From a virus, in the IMG/VR virus record IMGVR_UViG_3300046010_008436, positions 1 through 27,710 of that record: a stretch of 27,710 nucleotides of DNA; one strand, written 5' to 3'. Positions 7,644 through 15,853 of the stretch are shown here, in pieces. How positions within the stretch are numbered: position 1 is the stretch's first letter; every line of letters begins with the position of its first letter. The notes beneath the pieces are model-generated. The model was not told the origin of the DNA. It saw nothing but the letters and a program-made list of their open reading frames with translations, and did not search any database. Made by a program: the position numbers and the translations under genes.

Positions 7644-8798
7644 TTAGTTAGTTATAATATCATTAATGACCGTAATCATCAAATCCAATTCTTCTTTAGT
7701 TAGATCAGGATTATTTGGAATATACAATCCAAACTTATCAACGATATCACAATTTTTTAATATTTTTTGTCCATACTTACTTGTATAGAATGGCTGGCTA
7801 CCCATACTGCCACATACTAATGGCCTTACTTCAACTAAGTTATTTTTTAACGCTTCAACAATTTTATCGCGCTTTGGATGAATAATAGGATAACAGAAGT
7901 TAGATGTAAATGTACCATCAATTGGCACGGGCTTCCAAAAATCATTTTTAATATTTTCTTGTAAGTATATGAAATTTTTGTTTCGCTTTTTACAAATATC
8001 ATCTAGTTTATCTAATTGGCCTAATCCGATATAAGCTTGCAGATCTGTCGCTCTCACATTAAATCCATCATAGTAAAAAGTATATAACGAATTAAAGTCA
8101 GTTACGTTATGCTTTTTACGTAGCTCTTGCTGTACCGACGGGGATAGATCTCTATCCCATCCATGACTTCTAATACTCAATAAAATATTATATAACTCGT
8201 CATCATTTGTAGCTATAATTCCTCCTTCAATCGTTGAAATATGATGCCCGAAGTATGTTGAATATGAAGACATAGTACCAAAGTTTCCTAATTTAATGCC
8301 GTTGTATTCACTCCCTAAAGATTCGCAATTATCTTCTAATAAAATAACATCATATTGGTCACATAATGATTTTATTTTTTCCATATCTGGCACAAATCCT
8401 AATATCGATACCAACATTAATACGCTCGGAGCTTCAGTTTTAAAAATATGTTCTAGCTCATTATAATCTATAGATAGCGTATCTAAATTAACATCGCACA
8501 AGATTGGCTGTAACCCGAATTGCATTACAGGAGATAAATCAGTTGCCCAGCAAAGCCCCGGAACTACAATTTTATCATTTTTTAATTTTTTGCTTGATAT
8601 TAATGCATATAACATAAGCAAATTTGCTGAGGATCCTGAATTTACAAATACTGTATATTTAGTGCCTAGCCACTTTGCCCATTTAGATTCAAATTCTAGA
8701 GTTACTGGGCCTTTTGTTAGGCGAGGATATGTTGATAGCCATTCAATCAATTTATCTATATCTGCCTTGTTAATTGTATCATTTACTAATGAAATCAT
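7644..8798 (-). CDS. colD: DegT-fold PLP enzyme with Lys-to-His swap, ColD-like 3-dehydratase
   Basis: A 384-residue DegT/DnrJ/EryC1/StrS-family protein. In ordinary sugar aminotransferases of this fold a lysine binds PLP. Here the equivalent position in YFGHHISTIEGG is H185, exactly as in ColD, which removes the C3 hydroxyl of GDP-4-keto-6-deoxy-D-mannose instead of transaminating C4. Other ColD-like landmarks are NSGSSANL (53-60), LLEDNCESLGS (153-163, with the PLP-pyridine Asp156), GFNVRATDLQAYIGLGQL and the late VEVRPLVCGSM. The length matches ColD (about 388). GDP-mannose 4,6-dehydratase, which makes the ColD substrate, is encoded 5.2 kb upstream in the same gene run. It could also act on a related 4-keto sugar. 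That it is a dehydratase rather than an aminotransferase follows from the histidine. Confidence 0.88.
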   Translation of the reverse strand: MISLVNDTINKADIDKLIEWLSTYPRLTKGPVTLEFESKWAKWLGTKYTVFVNSGSSANLLMLYALISSKKLKNDKIVVPGLCWATDLSPVMQFGLQPILCDVNLDTLSIDYNELEHIFKTEAPSVLMLVSILGFVPDMEKIKSLCDQYDVILLEDNCESLGSEYNGIKLGNFGTMSSYSTYFGHHISTIEGGIIATNDDELYNILLSIRSHGWDRDLSPSVQQELRKKHNVTDFNSLYTFYYDGFNVRATDLQAYIGLGQLDKLDDICKKRNKNFIYLQENIKNDFWKPVPIDGTFTSNFCYPIIHPKRDKIVEALKNNLVEVRPLVCGSMGSQPFYTSKYGQKILKNCDIVDKFGLYIPNNPDLTKEELDLMITVINDIITN

Positions 8799-8809
8799 AA
8801 TATGTATTT

Positions 8810-9553
8810 TTAAAATTTGATGTAATTATATTGTTCAGCCTTCATACGTTGCTCTAAAAATTTATCCCAAAGTCCTTTACTTTGAAAGTACTGAACCATT
8901 TCTTGTTCAGCTAATTGATTATATTTAGAAATAATGGGATCATGCGAATTTTCTTTAACCGTGCCATTTCCAAAATGAATTACTGGAATCCAATCGCACA
9001 CTCCTACTTTCCAATTATTATCTTGGCATATAATACCTGTCATATGATCTTGTACCCAACCGAATTTAGATCCAAATGCTTGCACATGCTCGACAAATAC
9101 ACGTTTTAATAAAACACATTGATAATCGACCCATGGAACATATCGAATTACTTTACTGCCCCAGTTATGATTCATTTTCCAATGGCATTGATCTTTTTCA
9201 GGCTGAAATACACATCCTGATACAGCAACTAGCTCATCATCTGCAAATAGCTCATCTCGCAATGATTTAATAAAATTATATCCGTGAACTATCAAATCTG
9301 AATTTAATAGTATCATAGAATCATATTCAGTATTTTCAATAAAATAATTCATCGTAACATCTAATCCACCTCCATAATATACATTTTCATCTAATCTAAA
9401 TGTAGTATACTTTGATTGTTTATTTGGATCCGATCCGTTATCAATAACTATTAAATCATAGTCATTTCGTTCATATGGTTTAAGAAACTCATATAATGTA
9501 TCAGTATACTTAACAGTATTATAATGTAGTATAGCAACTAAACTCTTACTCAT
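8810..9553 (-). CDS. Glycosyltransferase family 2-like protein
   Basis: A 247-residue GT2-type protein. It starts MSKSLVAILHYN, followed by IVIDNGSD (35-42), the nucleotide-binding acidic loop, and YYGGGLDVTMNYF (59-71). The segment MILLNSDLIV (80-89), an NSD in place of DxD, matches rhamnosyltransferase-like GT2 enzymes that use the same layout. The C-terminal half carries FGWVQDHMTG and VIHFGNGTVKENS, as expected for the acceptor side. It lacks a membrane segment. It sits 11 bases upstream of the ColD-like gene and 6 bases after the next transferase, so it is probably in one operon. Donor sugar unknown. Confidence 0.83.
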   Translation of the reverse strand: MSKSLVAILHYNTVKYTDTLYEFLKPYERNDYDLIVIDNGSDPNKQSKYTTFRLDENVYYGGGLDVTMNYFIENTEYDSMILLNSDLIVHGYNFIKSLRDELFADDELVAVSGCVFQPEKDQCHWKMNHNWGSKVIRYVPWVDYQCVLLKRVFVEHVQAFGSKFGWVQDHMTGIICQDNNWKVGVCDWIPVIHFGNGTVKENSHDPIISKYNQLAEQEMVQYFQSKGLWDKFLEQRMKAEQYNYIKF

Positions 9554-9559
9554 AGTATT

Positions 9560-10213
9560 TTATTCATTTATGTATTCTTTTATAGTATACTCTTTAATAA
9601 ACGGCTCTCCACTAAAAGTATGTAAACACTTCATTTTAGCGTCAGGGTTAGAACCTATCCAAAATTCCGCTCCAAATCTTCCGTGTACATAATTTTCATT
9701 TAGATATAGATTATCTAAAGTTATTAGATGATCGTATTTAGCCCACCAAAAATTTCCACTAAAATGAGGAAAGTATCCTATAAATGTATCCTCTCTATAT
9801 AATGGCCCTACACAGTCATATTCATGTAGCATTTCTATACATTTTTTCCATTCATGAATAACTTTATACTTTAATAATCTTCTCCATAAATTAATAGTTA
9901 TATGATTATAGTGAGTTATACCTTTAGTGTGAAAATAAAGTATATAATCATTCGGTTCTGATGTTGAAAGTATTAATTTTAAAGTATCTTTTTCATCGCC
10001 ATTATCAAAAAAATGTAATTTTATTTTTGAGTATTTTTCAACTAAGTTAGTTATCCATTTTTTTTCTTCTTCACTTCCTACAACGCCTATATAAAATTCA
10101 TGGCAATTTTCATATAATCCTGAATAAAAGATACTAGTTAATTGATCCGTAACGACATCTTTATAATCATTAATTAGATATGTATGGTAATATATTTTTA
10201 TATTTTTTTCCAT
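9560..10213 (-). CDS. Putative glycosyltransferase with HTKG motif
   Basis: A 217-residue protein that begins MEKNIKIYYHTYLIND and has the alternating pattern of a GT-A domain. The block ILYFHTKGITH (91-101) followed by a Trp-Arg pair (110-111) is shared with a group of uncharacterised sugar-transferase-like proteins found in phages and polysaccharide clusters, and with the HTK segment of rhamnan-synthesis-type proteins. GPLYRED and FSGNFWWAKYDHL in the C-terminal part look like an acceptor-binding region. I chose ATG at 10213 because it cuts the overlap with the methyltransferase gene to 16 bases. ATG at 10228 would add MWNRS. Function within the island is inferred from context. Confidence 0.7.
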   Translation of the reverse strand: MEKNIKIYYHTYLINDYKDVVTDQLTSIFYSGLYENCHEFYIGVVGSEEEKKWITNLVEKYSKIKLHFFDNGDEKDTLKLILSTSEPNDYILYFHTKGITHYNHITINLWRRLLKYKVIHEWKKCIEMLHEYDCVGPLYREDTFIGYFPHFSGNFWWAKYDHLITLDNLYLNENYVHGRFGAEFWIGSNPDAKMKCLHTFSGEPFIKEYTIKEYINE

Positions 10214-10827
10214 ACTCCTATTCCACATGTATCTTTATTAGTAAACTCTAAACAATTATCATGTTTAATTTCCTGCCATAAATTAACTACGCCGGGGCAT
10301 CCCACGCTTACTATATCATGAAATATTAAATACCCATTTTCTTCAAGTAATGGTAAAGAATTAATATAATCACTTTTAACTCCTTCATATGAATGATCGC
10401 CATCAATAAAAATAATATCAAACTTTTTATCACAGTTAATTAACCATTCTCTACTATTAGCATCATAAAATTCTATAGAGATATTTGTATTATTTTTTAG
10501 CCATTCTGTTCTCTCAATAATAATTTCTTTTTGGCTTTGGTACCAATAAGAAGAATTATCTATAGCAGTTGAAGATTCTAAATTTTCTTGAATAAAAGTT
10601 TCAACTAAAAACGAACCTCCTTTTCCTATTCCTATATTTAAGTAATTTTTAAATTTATTATTTTTTAAAAACCATAAATACTCAACGTATTCTTCGGGTA
10701 TCTGTTGTATTTCGAGTCCACCGACATAAAGGTTGGGACCGAACCAATTAGGATCATTAACTCCTGCTTCATTACGTAACCAGTAAAGAAGCTCTTCTTT
10801 AGTAAATTTTTTAATGTTTGGTATCAT
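10198..10827 (-). CDS. SAM-dependent methyltransferase (Methyltransf_24 type)
   Basis: A 209-residue class I methyltransferase. The SAM-binding glycine loop reads NIGIGKGGS (64-72), an acidic strand end follows at AID (88-90), and the hallmark of the CmcI/Methyltransf_24 group, FIDGDHSYEGVKSDY, spans about 140-154. Members commonly O-methylate sugars or small molecules and often sit in polysaccharide clusters. The first ~55 residues form a separate helical cap. It starts 9 bases after the C-methyltransferase-like gene and overlaps the next gene. The most likely job is O-methylation of a sugar in the island's glycan, but the target is not visible in sequence. Confidence 0.85.
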   Translation of the reverse strand: MIPNIKKFTKEELLYWLRNEAGVNDPNWFGPNLYVGGLEIQQIPEEYVEYLWFLKNNKFKNYLNIGIGKGGSFLVETFIQENLESSTAIDNSSYWYQSQKEIIIERTEWLKNNTNISIEFYDANSREWLINCDKKFDIIFIDGDHSYEGVKSDYINSLPLLEENGYLIFHDIVSVGCPGVVNLWQEIKHDNCLEFTNKDTCGIGVWKKI

Positions 10828-10836
10828 ATTTTTTTT

Positions 10837-12066
10837 TTAAATAGTTTTTATTTCTGGTACTAATATAATAAACTTTCCTGAATATTCCAAATTTAAAGTC
10901 TGAATAATATAATCTGCAAAGTTATGTGCTAATATTAATATATAATCAGGAGGTGATTGTTTAAGTATATTACGATCGACTACTTGTATACCCGTACCTG
11001 GTATATACTTTCCTTGTTTTATATCAGTATCATCAATTATATAGTCGATAGTATTATAATCAATTCCCATAGCATTTAAGTATATACAGCCTTTTGCTGC
11101 GGCTCCAAACCCATAAATTACATTTCCTTGCTTCTTAAGATCTTGTAATAAATTTTTTGATTGAATAATATGATCTTGTACATTATTACCCCATGCTATA
11201 TGATAATTGAGATTATATTGTTTTTCCATATTAATATACTCTTCGACAGTGCTATCAACTTCATGATTAGAATTTTTCTTTGATATTATTAGTCGTAATG
11301 TACCTCCATGTATGTTTTGTTTTGTCACGTTAATAATATGAAGTCCGTGCAATTCCATTAACCGTTTTAATGGAGTTACTGAATGATAATACATATGTTC
11401 ATGATATATCTGGTCAAATTGATTCGTTTGCATATCATGTATCCAATATGGAAATTCTAATACCCAAATGCCATTTTCGGTTAATAGATGTTCAACCCCA
11501 TCGGCAAATGAATTAATATCTTTAAGATGCTGAAATACATTTGTTGAAGTAATTACATCAGCTTTAATATTTGTTTTATTACGGGCAACATCTAAACTAA
11601 AAAATTCAACTAAAACGGGCACTCCTTTTTTAATACTTATTTCTGTTAAATTCTTCGAAGGATCTATGTTTAACACTTGTATATCCTTTTCCGTTTGTGT
11701 TTTAAATGTATGAAGTAATGTTCCATCATTACCTCCTATATCTATAATGTTAGTACCATCTTGAATATCAATATACTTTTGTATATACTGAAACATCTCT
11801 TTACAATGTTGTATATACGGTTTATTAATTTCAGTTTTAAATAGATAGTGACTAAATAATAATTCACTATCGACTGCAAAATCTAATGAAGATAGTCCCG
11901 AAGCTGGATAGTAATTTATATTAAGTGGAAAGCGTTCTGCCTTTAAAGATTCCTCACGTGTAGCACATAAATTATTAACTAATGGTATATTACCTAAATT
12001 AAAATATTTGATTTGCTCGTTATGATTTGTTATCGGACATTCTTTAATCGATGAGTGATTGTTCAT
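10837..12066 (-). CDS. Sugar C-methyltransferase-like protein (TylCIII/TcaB9 type)
   Basis: A 409-residue class I methyltransferase of the family that C-methylates 4-keto NDP-sugars. Domains in order are a shortened Methyltransf_13-like N-terminus (10-60, with the typical LGNIPLVNN), a SAM fold with DIGGNDG (109-115) and a C-terminal Methyltransf_14-like domain with GFGAAAKGC. The catalytic signature YHEH (221-224) and HGGTLR (253-258) are intact. The N-terminal zinc site is not: the family normally has four Cys, whereas I see only C10 and C34 here. It overlaps the RmlD-like gene by 23 bases. Next to GMD and a ColD-like enzyme it could add a branch methyl to a deoxy sugar. Many cluster homologues are unproven, so the reaction is an inference. 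Confidence 0.82.
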   Translation of the reverse strand: MNNHSSIKECPITNHNEQIKYFNLGNIPLVNNLCATREESLKAERFPLNINYYPASGLSSLDFAVDSELLFSHYLFKTEINKPYIQHCKEMFQYIQKYIDIQDGTNIIDIGGNDGTLLHTFKTQTEKDIQVLNIDPSKNLTEISIKKGVPVLVEFFSLDVARNKTNIKADVITSTNVFQHLKDINSFADGVEHLLTENGIWVLEFPYWIHDMQTNQFDQIYHEHMYYHSVTPLKRLMELHGLHIINVTKQNIHGGTLRLIISKKNSNHEVDSTVEEYINMEKQYNLNYHIAWGNNVQDHIIQSKNLLQDLKKQGNVIYGFGAAAKGCIYLNAMGIDYNTIDYIIDDTDIKQGKYIPGTGIQVVDRNILKQSPPDYILILAHNFADYIIQTLNLEYSGKFIILVPEIKTI

Positions 12067-12718
12067 ACTTGTTTAAATTTAAACTATAATTTTTATTATA
12101 ACGTAACTTATCTTTTTTAACTTTATTACGCTTTAAAGCATATTCATACATACTTTTCGGCTCAGTACCTATATTTAACGTGCCAGTTATATTTGATATT
12201 GATGCTTTATATATCATAGGAGCTATAACATCAACATAATCTTTACTTGTTATTAAATTATCCCATGCAAACTCATATGGAAATTGTTCACTGCCAAAGC
12301 TAGTACGTATAATTAAATGATTAGGAACTAAATTAACTGAGCATTCTCCTCCTAATTTTGTCCATGCATATTCATTGCTAGGAAATACAGAATCTATTTC
12401 AGTATAATTTCCAGTTAATCCTGGATATACATAATCTGTTGATATATACACTAAACGTTTATTGTTTTTAATACAGTATTGCGAGATATATGAAGTTCCA
12501 ATGATATTAGTTTGTATAATATCCGTTGCTATTTCACTATTATATTTTGTAATAGCTGCTGCGTGTATCAATGTATCAAAATCAATAGTATCTAATTTTG
12601 ATAATATACTATTACTATTAATATTATAATCTGCACTAGATAATACTTTAATTGAATCATCTATACATTGTAATTGAGTACTTAATAATCCGTTTTGGCC
12701 AGTAATTGCAATATTCAT
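12044..12718 (-). CDS. RmlD-like NAD(P)-dependent sugar reductase
   Basis: A 224-residue short-chain dehydrogenase related to dTDP-4-dehydrorhamnose reductase (RmlD). The cofactor loop reads TGQNGLLS (6-13), followed by HAAA (52-55), the diagnostic STDYVYPG (93-100) and YAWTK (117-121) with the catalytic Tyr and Lys. The C-terminal substrate domain is short: RmlD proteins are usually about 280-300 residues. It may therefore be a minimal reductase or have lost part of its pocket. With GMD and the ColD-like enzyme in the same operon, it is the best candidate for the final 4-keto reduction, the step ColC performs in colitose synthesis. Starts with an ATGA overlap on the upstream gene. Confidence 0.84.
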   Translation of the reverse strand: MNIAITGQNGLLSTQLQCIDDSIKVLSSADYNINSNSILSKLDTIDFDTLIHAAAITKYNSEIATDIIQTNIIGTSYISQYCIKNNKRLVYISTDYVYPGLTGNYTEIDSVFPSNEYAWTKLGGECSVNLVPNHLIIRTSFGSEQFPYEFAWDNLITSKDYVDVIAPMIYKASISNITGTLNIGTEPKSMYEYALKRNKVKKDKLRYNKNYSLNLNKYEQSLID

Positions 12719-13410
12719 ATTTCATTCCAATTAATAAGTGGCGCTACTGTAGGCAAATCTCCATGTGTCGAGTATGCTGGTATTGATGATAGTAATGTAG
12801 CTCCTGCGTTCCTCATATCAATCCACATTTCAAAATCGTGCGGATGAGTTGTTTTAGTATAATGCTTAATAGTATCTAAATGAACCTTTAAAAATTTAAC
12901 TTTTGCTGCGAATGTCATTGTAGTTGAATTAGTCAATTTCCAATGACATGATTTAGATAAATATACTCTTGTATATTCAGCACCACCTTCACAATATGGA
13001 TTACCTCCATTAAATGGGTCTAAATATTTATCTGGATGATCATATAATGTTGCAAAATCTGCTCCTAGATCAAATGCTTCCTTTAATACAATATCTGAAC
13101 CTATACGATGTAAATAATCATTTTCAACAAAATATATAATTTCATCGTCATTATATTTTAATGCCGCATCTAATGCTATATTAAATGTACCCGCTCCATG
13201 TCCAATTGATACTCGTTGTATTAAATCTTTACTAACATATTTACAGATCATTTCATAAGTTTCTTCACTAACATTGTCAGCTATAATATGAATATCATTA
13301 ATATGATTTTGGAATACTTTACAAAAATTACTCAAGCAATTTTCATTATTAATAATAGAAAGCTTTTGTTTCGGATATCCTGCATCTGAAATCCTATAAT
13401 ATATTTTCAT
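12715..13410 (-). CDS. Putative glycosyltransferase, GT-A-like
   Basis: A 231-residue protein beginning MKIYYRISDAGYPKQK. It has a GT-A-like arrangement: a first strand, a helix, IHIIADN (40-46), GHGAGTFNIALDAAL (70-84, a nucleotide-contact helix) and YFVENDYLH (93-101) in the DxD position. A late HPHDFEMW segment may be the metal-coordinating His/catalytic region. No membrane segment is visible. I placed the start at ATG 13410, seven bases after the methyltransferase stop. A longer frame would require TTG at 13416. Its stop overlaps the RmlD-like start as ATGA. I am fairly confident it is a sugar transferase, but not of the family number. Confidence 0.75.
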   Translation of the reverse strand: MKIYYRISDAGYPKQKLSIINNENCLSNFCKVFQNHINDIHIIADNVSEETYEMICKYVSKDLIQRVSIGHGAGTFNIALDAALKYNDDEIIYFVENDYLHRIGSDIVLKEAFDLGADFATLYDHPDKYLDPFNGGNPYCEGGAEYTRVYLSKSCHWKLTNSTTMTFAAKVKFLKVHLDTIKHYTKTTHPHDFEMWIDMRNAGATLLSSIPAYSTHGDLPTVAPLINWNEI

Positions 13411-13417
13411 AAGCAAT

Positions 13418-13990
13418 TTACTTTTGTTTTACCCATACAACATTATCACTAGTTATATAATCTTTTTCAAAAAACTCATCAACTGCTAGCTTAACGCCTT
13501 CCCATGGAAGATCGTCTCCAGCGATAATACCTCCGTCTTTTAACTTAGGATACCAATGCTGTAAATCTATTAAAACGTTATCATAATCATGTGCAGCATC
13601 TATCAAAATAAAATCTAATGAATTATCACTATATAGTTTTGAAGCTTCAATAGAAGTGTTTCTGACTATATTAATGATATCTTTAACAGGCTGTGTATTC
13701 ATACAAAATGTATTGTATAAATAGTCATCATCTAATATTAATCCAGGCTCATATACAGCATTAGAAGGATCGTAGTGCTCTTCAGAGCCTTTCCACGTAT
13801 CAATACAATCAAATTTTATATTTTTATTTGAATTTAATATTTCTACTGCCATAAAAGAAGAACTTCTGCCTTTCCAACTTCCAACTTCTACAAAATGATA
13901 ATTAGCGTTATATTCACAGCAGTTTACAATATGTCTATATAGATAGTCGTATGAAAACCATCCTTGTATTGTATGATAAAAATGTTCCAA
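13418..13990 (-). CDS. SAM-dependent methyltransferase (Methyltransf_24 type), TTG start
   Basis: A 190-residue class I methyltransferase. The SAM loop is VEVGSWKGRSS (34-44), followed by CIDTWKG (62-68), which belongs to a Methyltransf_24 subgroup common in surface-polysaccharide clusters, and LIDAAHDYDNV near 118-128. GDDLPW near 154-159 is also typical. The only start near the upstream gene is TTG at 13990, preceded by a very A-rich leader with no Shine-Dalgarno. The next in-frame ATG would remove the SAM-binding loop, so TTG is the likely start. It lies between GMD (7-base gap) and a transferase gene (7 bases). It probably O-methylates a sugar hydroxyl. A relative is encoded at 10198-10827. 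Confidence 0.84.
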   Translation of the reverse strand: MEHFYHTIQGWFSYDYLYRHIVNCCEYNANYHFVEVGSWKGRSSSFMAVEILNSNKNIKFDCIDTWKGSEEHYDPSNAVYEPGLILDDDYLYNTFCMNTQPVKDIINIVRNTSIEASKLYSDNSLDFILIDAAHDYDNVLIDLQHWYPKLKDGGIIAGDDLPWEGVKLAVDEFFEKDYITSDNVVWVKQK

Positions 13991-13997
13991 TTTGTTT

Positions 13998-14960
13998 TTA
14001 TTTTAATTTATTAATATCATTTAAAACCATAATTTCTACTAATTCTGAAAAACTGGTTTTTGGGTTCCATCCTAAATTAGTACTAGCTTTAGTATAATCT
14101 CCCTTTAAAACGTCAACTTCAGCGGGCCTCATGAATTTCGGATCTTGTTTAATATAAGGCTCCCAATTGGATATTCCTATAACTTTAAATGCCTCATCTA
14201 AAAATTCTCTAATAGATCTAGTTTCGTTAGTAGCGATTACATAATCATCAGGAGTGTCTTGTTGTAGCATTAGCCACATAGCTTCTACATAATCCGGAGC
14301 GTATCCCCAATCTCTTTTTGCATCTAAATTACCTAATGTAATATGGTCTGCTAATCCTAAATGAATTCTAGCTACGCCGTCTGATATTTTTCTAGTAACA
14401 AATTCTATACCTCTTCTTTCACTTTCGTGATTAAACAAAATGCCGCTACAAGCAAACATATCATATGACTCACGATAGTTTTTAGTTATCCAATGACCAT
14501 ATAATTTTGCTACTCCATAAGGACTTCTAGGATAAAATGGCGTAGACTCGCTAGCCGGATTTTCGACCATTCTACCAAACATTTCAGAACTAGATGCTTG
14601 ATAAAATTTAATTTTAGGATTATACTCTCTTATAGCTTCTAATATACGTAATACTCCTAAACCAGTAACTTCAGAAGTATGTTCAGGCGTTTGCCAACTT
14701 TGGCCTACAAATGACTGAGCGGCTAAGTTATAAACTTCATCTGGATTAGTTTCTTTAAGTAATCTAAGTAAACTATTTTGATCTGTTAAATCGCCATCTA
14801 CAAATGTAATTTTATCTTCTAAATGCGCTGTATTAGTACGTTGCTTAGATGAACTCCTACGTTCCATGCCATATACAGTATATCCTTTTGTTAATAAAAA
14901 ATCAGCTAAATGGCTACCATCCATACCATTTATGCCTGTAATTAATGCTGTCTTACTCAT
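13998..14960 (-). CDS. gmd: GDP-mannose 4,6-dehydratase
   Basis: A 320-residue extended SDR that converts GDP-D-mannose to GDP-4-keto-6-deoxy-D-mannose in the cytoplasm. The sequence shows ALITGINGMDGSHL (5-18) for NADP(H), GDLTD (56-60), the GMD-type NLAAQSFVG (78-86), ASSSEMFG (122-129), SPYGVAK (146-152, with Tyr148 and Lys152), and the family-specific LFNHESERRG (175-184) and LGNLDAKRDWGYAPDYVEAM region. All key residues are present and the length is near the lower end of normal (about 320-370). It overlaps the preceding GT2 gene as ATGA. The product is the ColD substrate and the ColD-like enzyme is in the same run, so the two likely form a pathway. GDP-mannose would come from the host. 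Confidence 0.96.
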   Translation of the reverse strand: MSKTALITGINGMDGSHLADFLLTKGYTVYGMERRSSSKQRTNTAHLEDKITFVDGDLTDQNSLLRLLKETNPDEVYNLAAQSFVGQSWQTPEHTSEVTGLGVLRILEAIREYNPKIKFYQASSSEMFGRMVENPASESTPFYPRSPYGVAKLYGHWITKNYRESYDMFACSGILFNHESERRGIEFVTRKISDGVARIHLGLADHITLGNLDAKRDWGYAPDYVEAMWLMLQQDTPDDYVIATNETRSIREFLDEAFKVIGISNWEPYIKQDPKFMRPAEVDVLKGDYTKASTNLGWNPKTSFSELVEIMVLNDINKLK

Positions 14961-15853
14961 AACTTTAATTTTATTGTATTAGATGACCCGTCAATTGGTA
15001 ACATTGGAATATAACAACCATTGTAATCTCTATCAGGAAATCTTCCATATTTTAATTTAAAGCGTTCTGCCGAACGCGTTTCATACGCTGCTAAATGTGC
15101 TGGCCTTGAATTGAAGTTATCATCAGGAAACCTACTAGTACGAGATGCAAAATGATATAATATTGATTTACTGGTAAGTACAAAATCATATCCTTCATTT
15201 AACATTCGAATAAAAATATCAGCATCTTCCCAATACATAGGCGCAAATTGATCATCATTGCCGCCTATATAGTCCCAATTTTCTTTAGATATAACTCCAC
15301 TAACTCCTTCAGGTTTTTTAATCTCAAAATTATTTAATTCTGAAAATTCTGCGGCCCATTCTAAAAATTCTTTACTATTAAAATTATTATATAATTCTCC
15401 AAAATAATTAGTTGGCACTTTTAATGTTCCTGGCCTGCTCTCTGGATCATTAAATATATTTGGCTCAATACGTTGACTAAATGCCCAAATTTTATCATTA
15501 GGTCTATTTTCGCATATATCTACTAATGCTTTATCCCAATTAGTAGCCATATAAAAATCAGAAGATAAAAATCCAATATATTTAGTTTTAACTTTATCGG
15601 CACAAAAATTCATTCCGCCGCCAATACCACGTGGAATTTCATTTTGCTCTATATAAATTTCTAAATTATATTTATCTTGATTACTTAATAACCATTCATT
15701 AGTACCATCTGTACAATTCTCAGCGTGTATAACAAATGGCGCATCTTTATAATAGCTATTATCTCTAACAGACTGTATGGCTAATTTTAAATAATTTAAT
15801 GTATTATATGTCGATAAACAAAATGTTATCTTAGATTGTTCCATAAAATTCAT
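14957..15853 (-). CDS. Glycosyltransferase family 2
   Basis: A 298-residue GT2 enzyme. The order of blocks is KITFCLSTYN (8-17), NCTDGTNEWL (46-55), IGFLSSDFYM (93-102) as the DxD-like site, RIEPN, GVSGVISKENWDYIGGND, and the acidic YWEDADIFIRMLNEGYDF block that includes the probable acid/base residues. It shares this block order with the larger GT2 at 2475-3656, so the two are paralogues. ATG at 15853 overlaps the upstream gene by 23 bases; ATG at 15844 (three residues in) is a possible alternative. It couples to the GMD gene by an ATGA overlap. It is soluble-looking, and its donor and acceptor are unknown. Confidence 0.87.
   Translation of the reverse strand: MNFMEQSKITFCLSTYNTLNYLKLAIQSVRDNSYYKDAPFVIHAENCTDGTNEWLLSNQDKYNLEIYIEQNEIPRGIGGGMNFCADKVKTKYIGFLSSDFYMATNWDKALVDICENRPNDKIWAFSQRIEPNIFNDPESRPGTLKVPTNYFGELYNNFNSKEFLEWAAEFSELNNFEIKKPEGVSGVISKENWDYIGGNDDQFAPMYWEDADIFIRMLNEGYDFVLTSKSILYHFASRTSRFPDDNFNSRPAHLAAYETRSAERFKLKYGRFPDRDYNGCYIPMLPIDGSSNTIKLKL

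Noticed and set aside
7644-8798. Reading the DegT protein as a broken aminotransferase
   Set aside because: The Lys-to-His change is paired with other ColD-like motifs and full length, so it looks like a specific change of reaction rather than decay.
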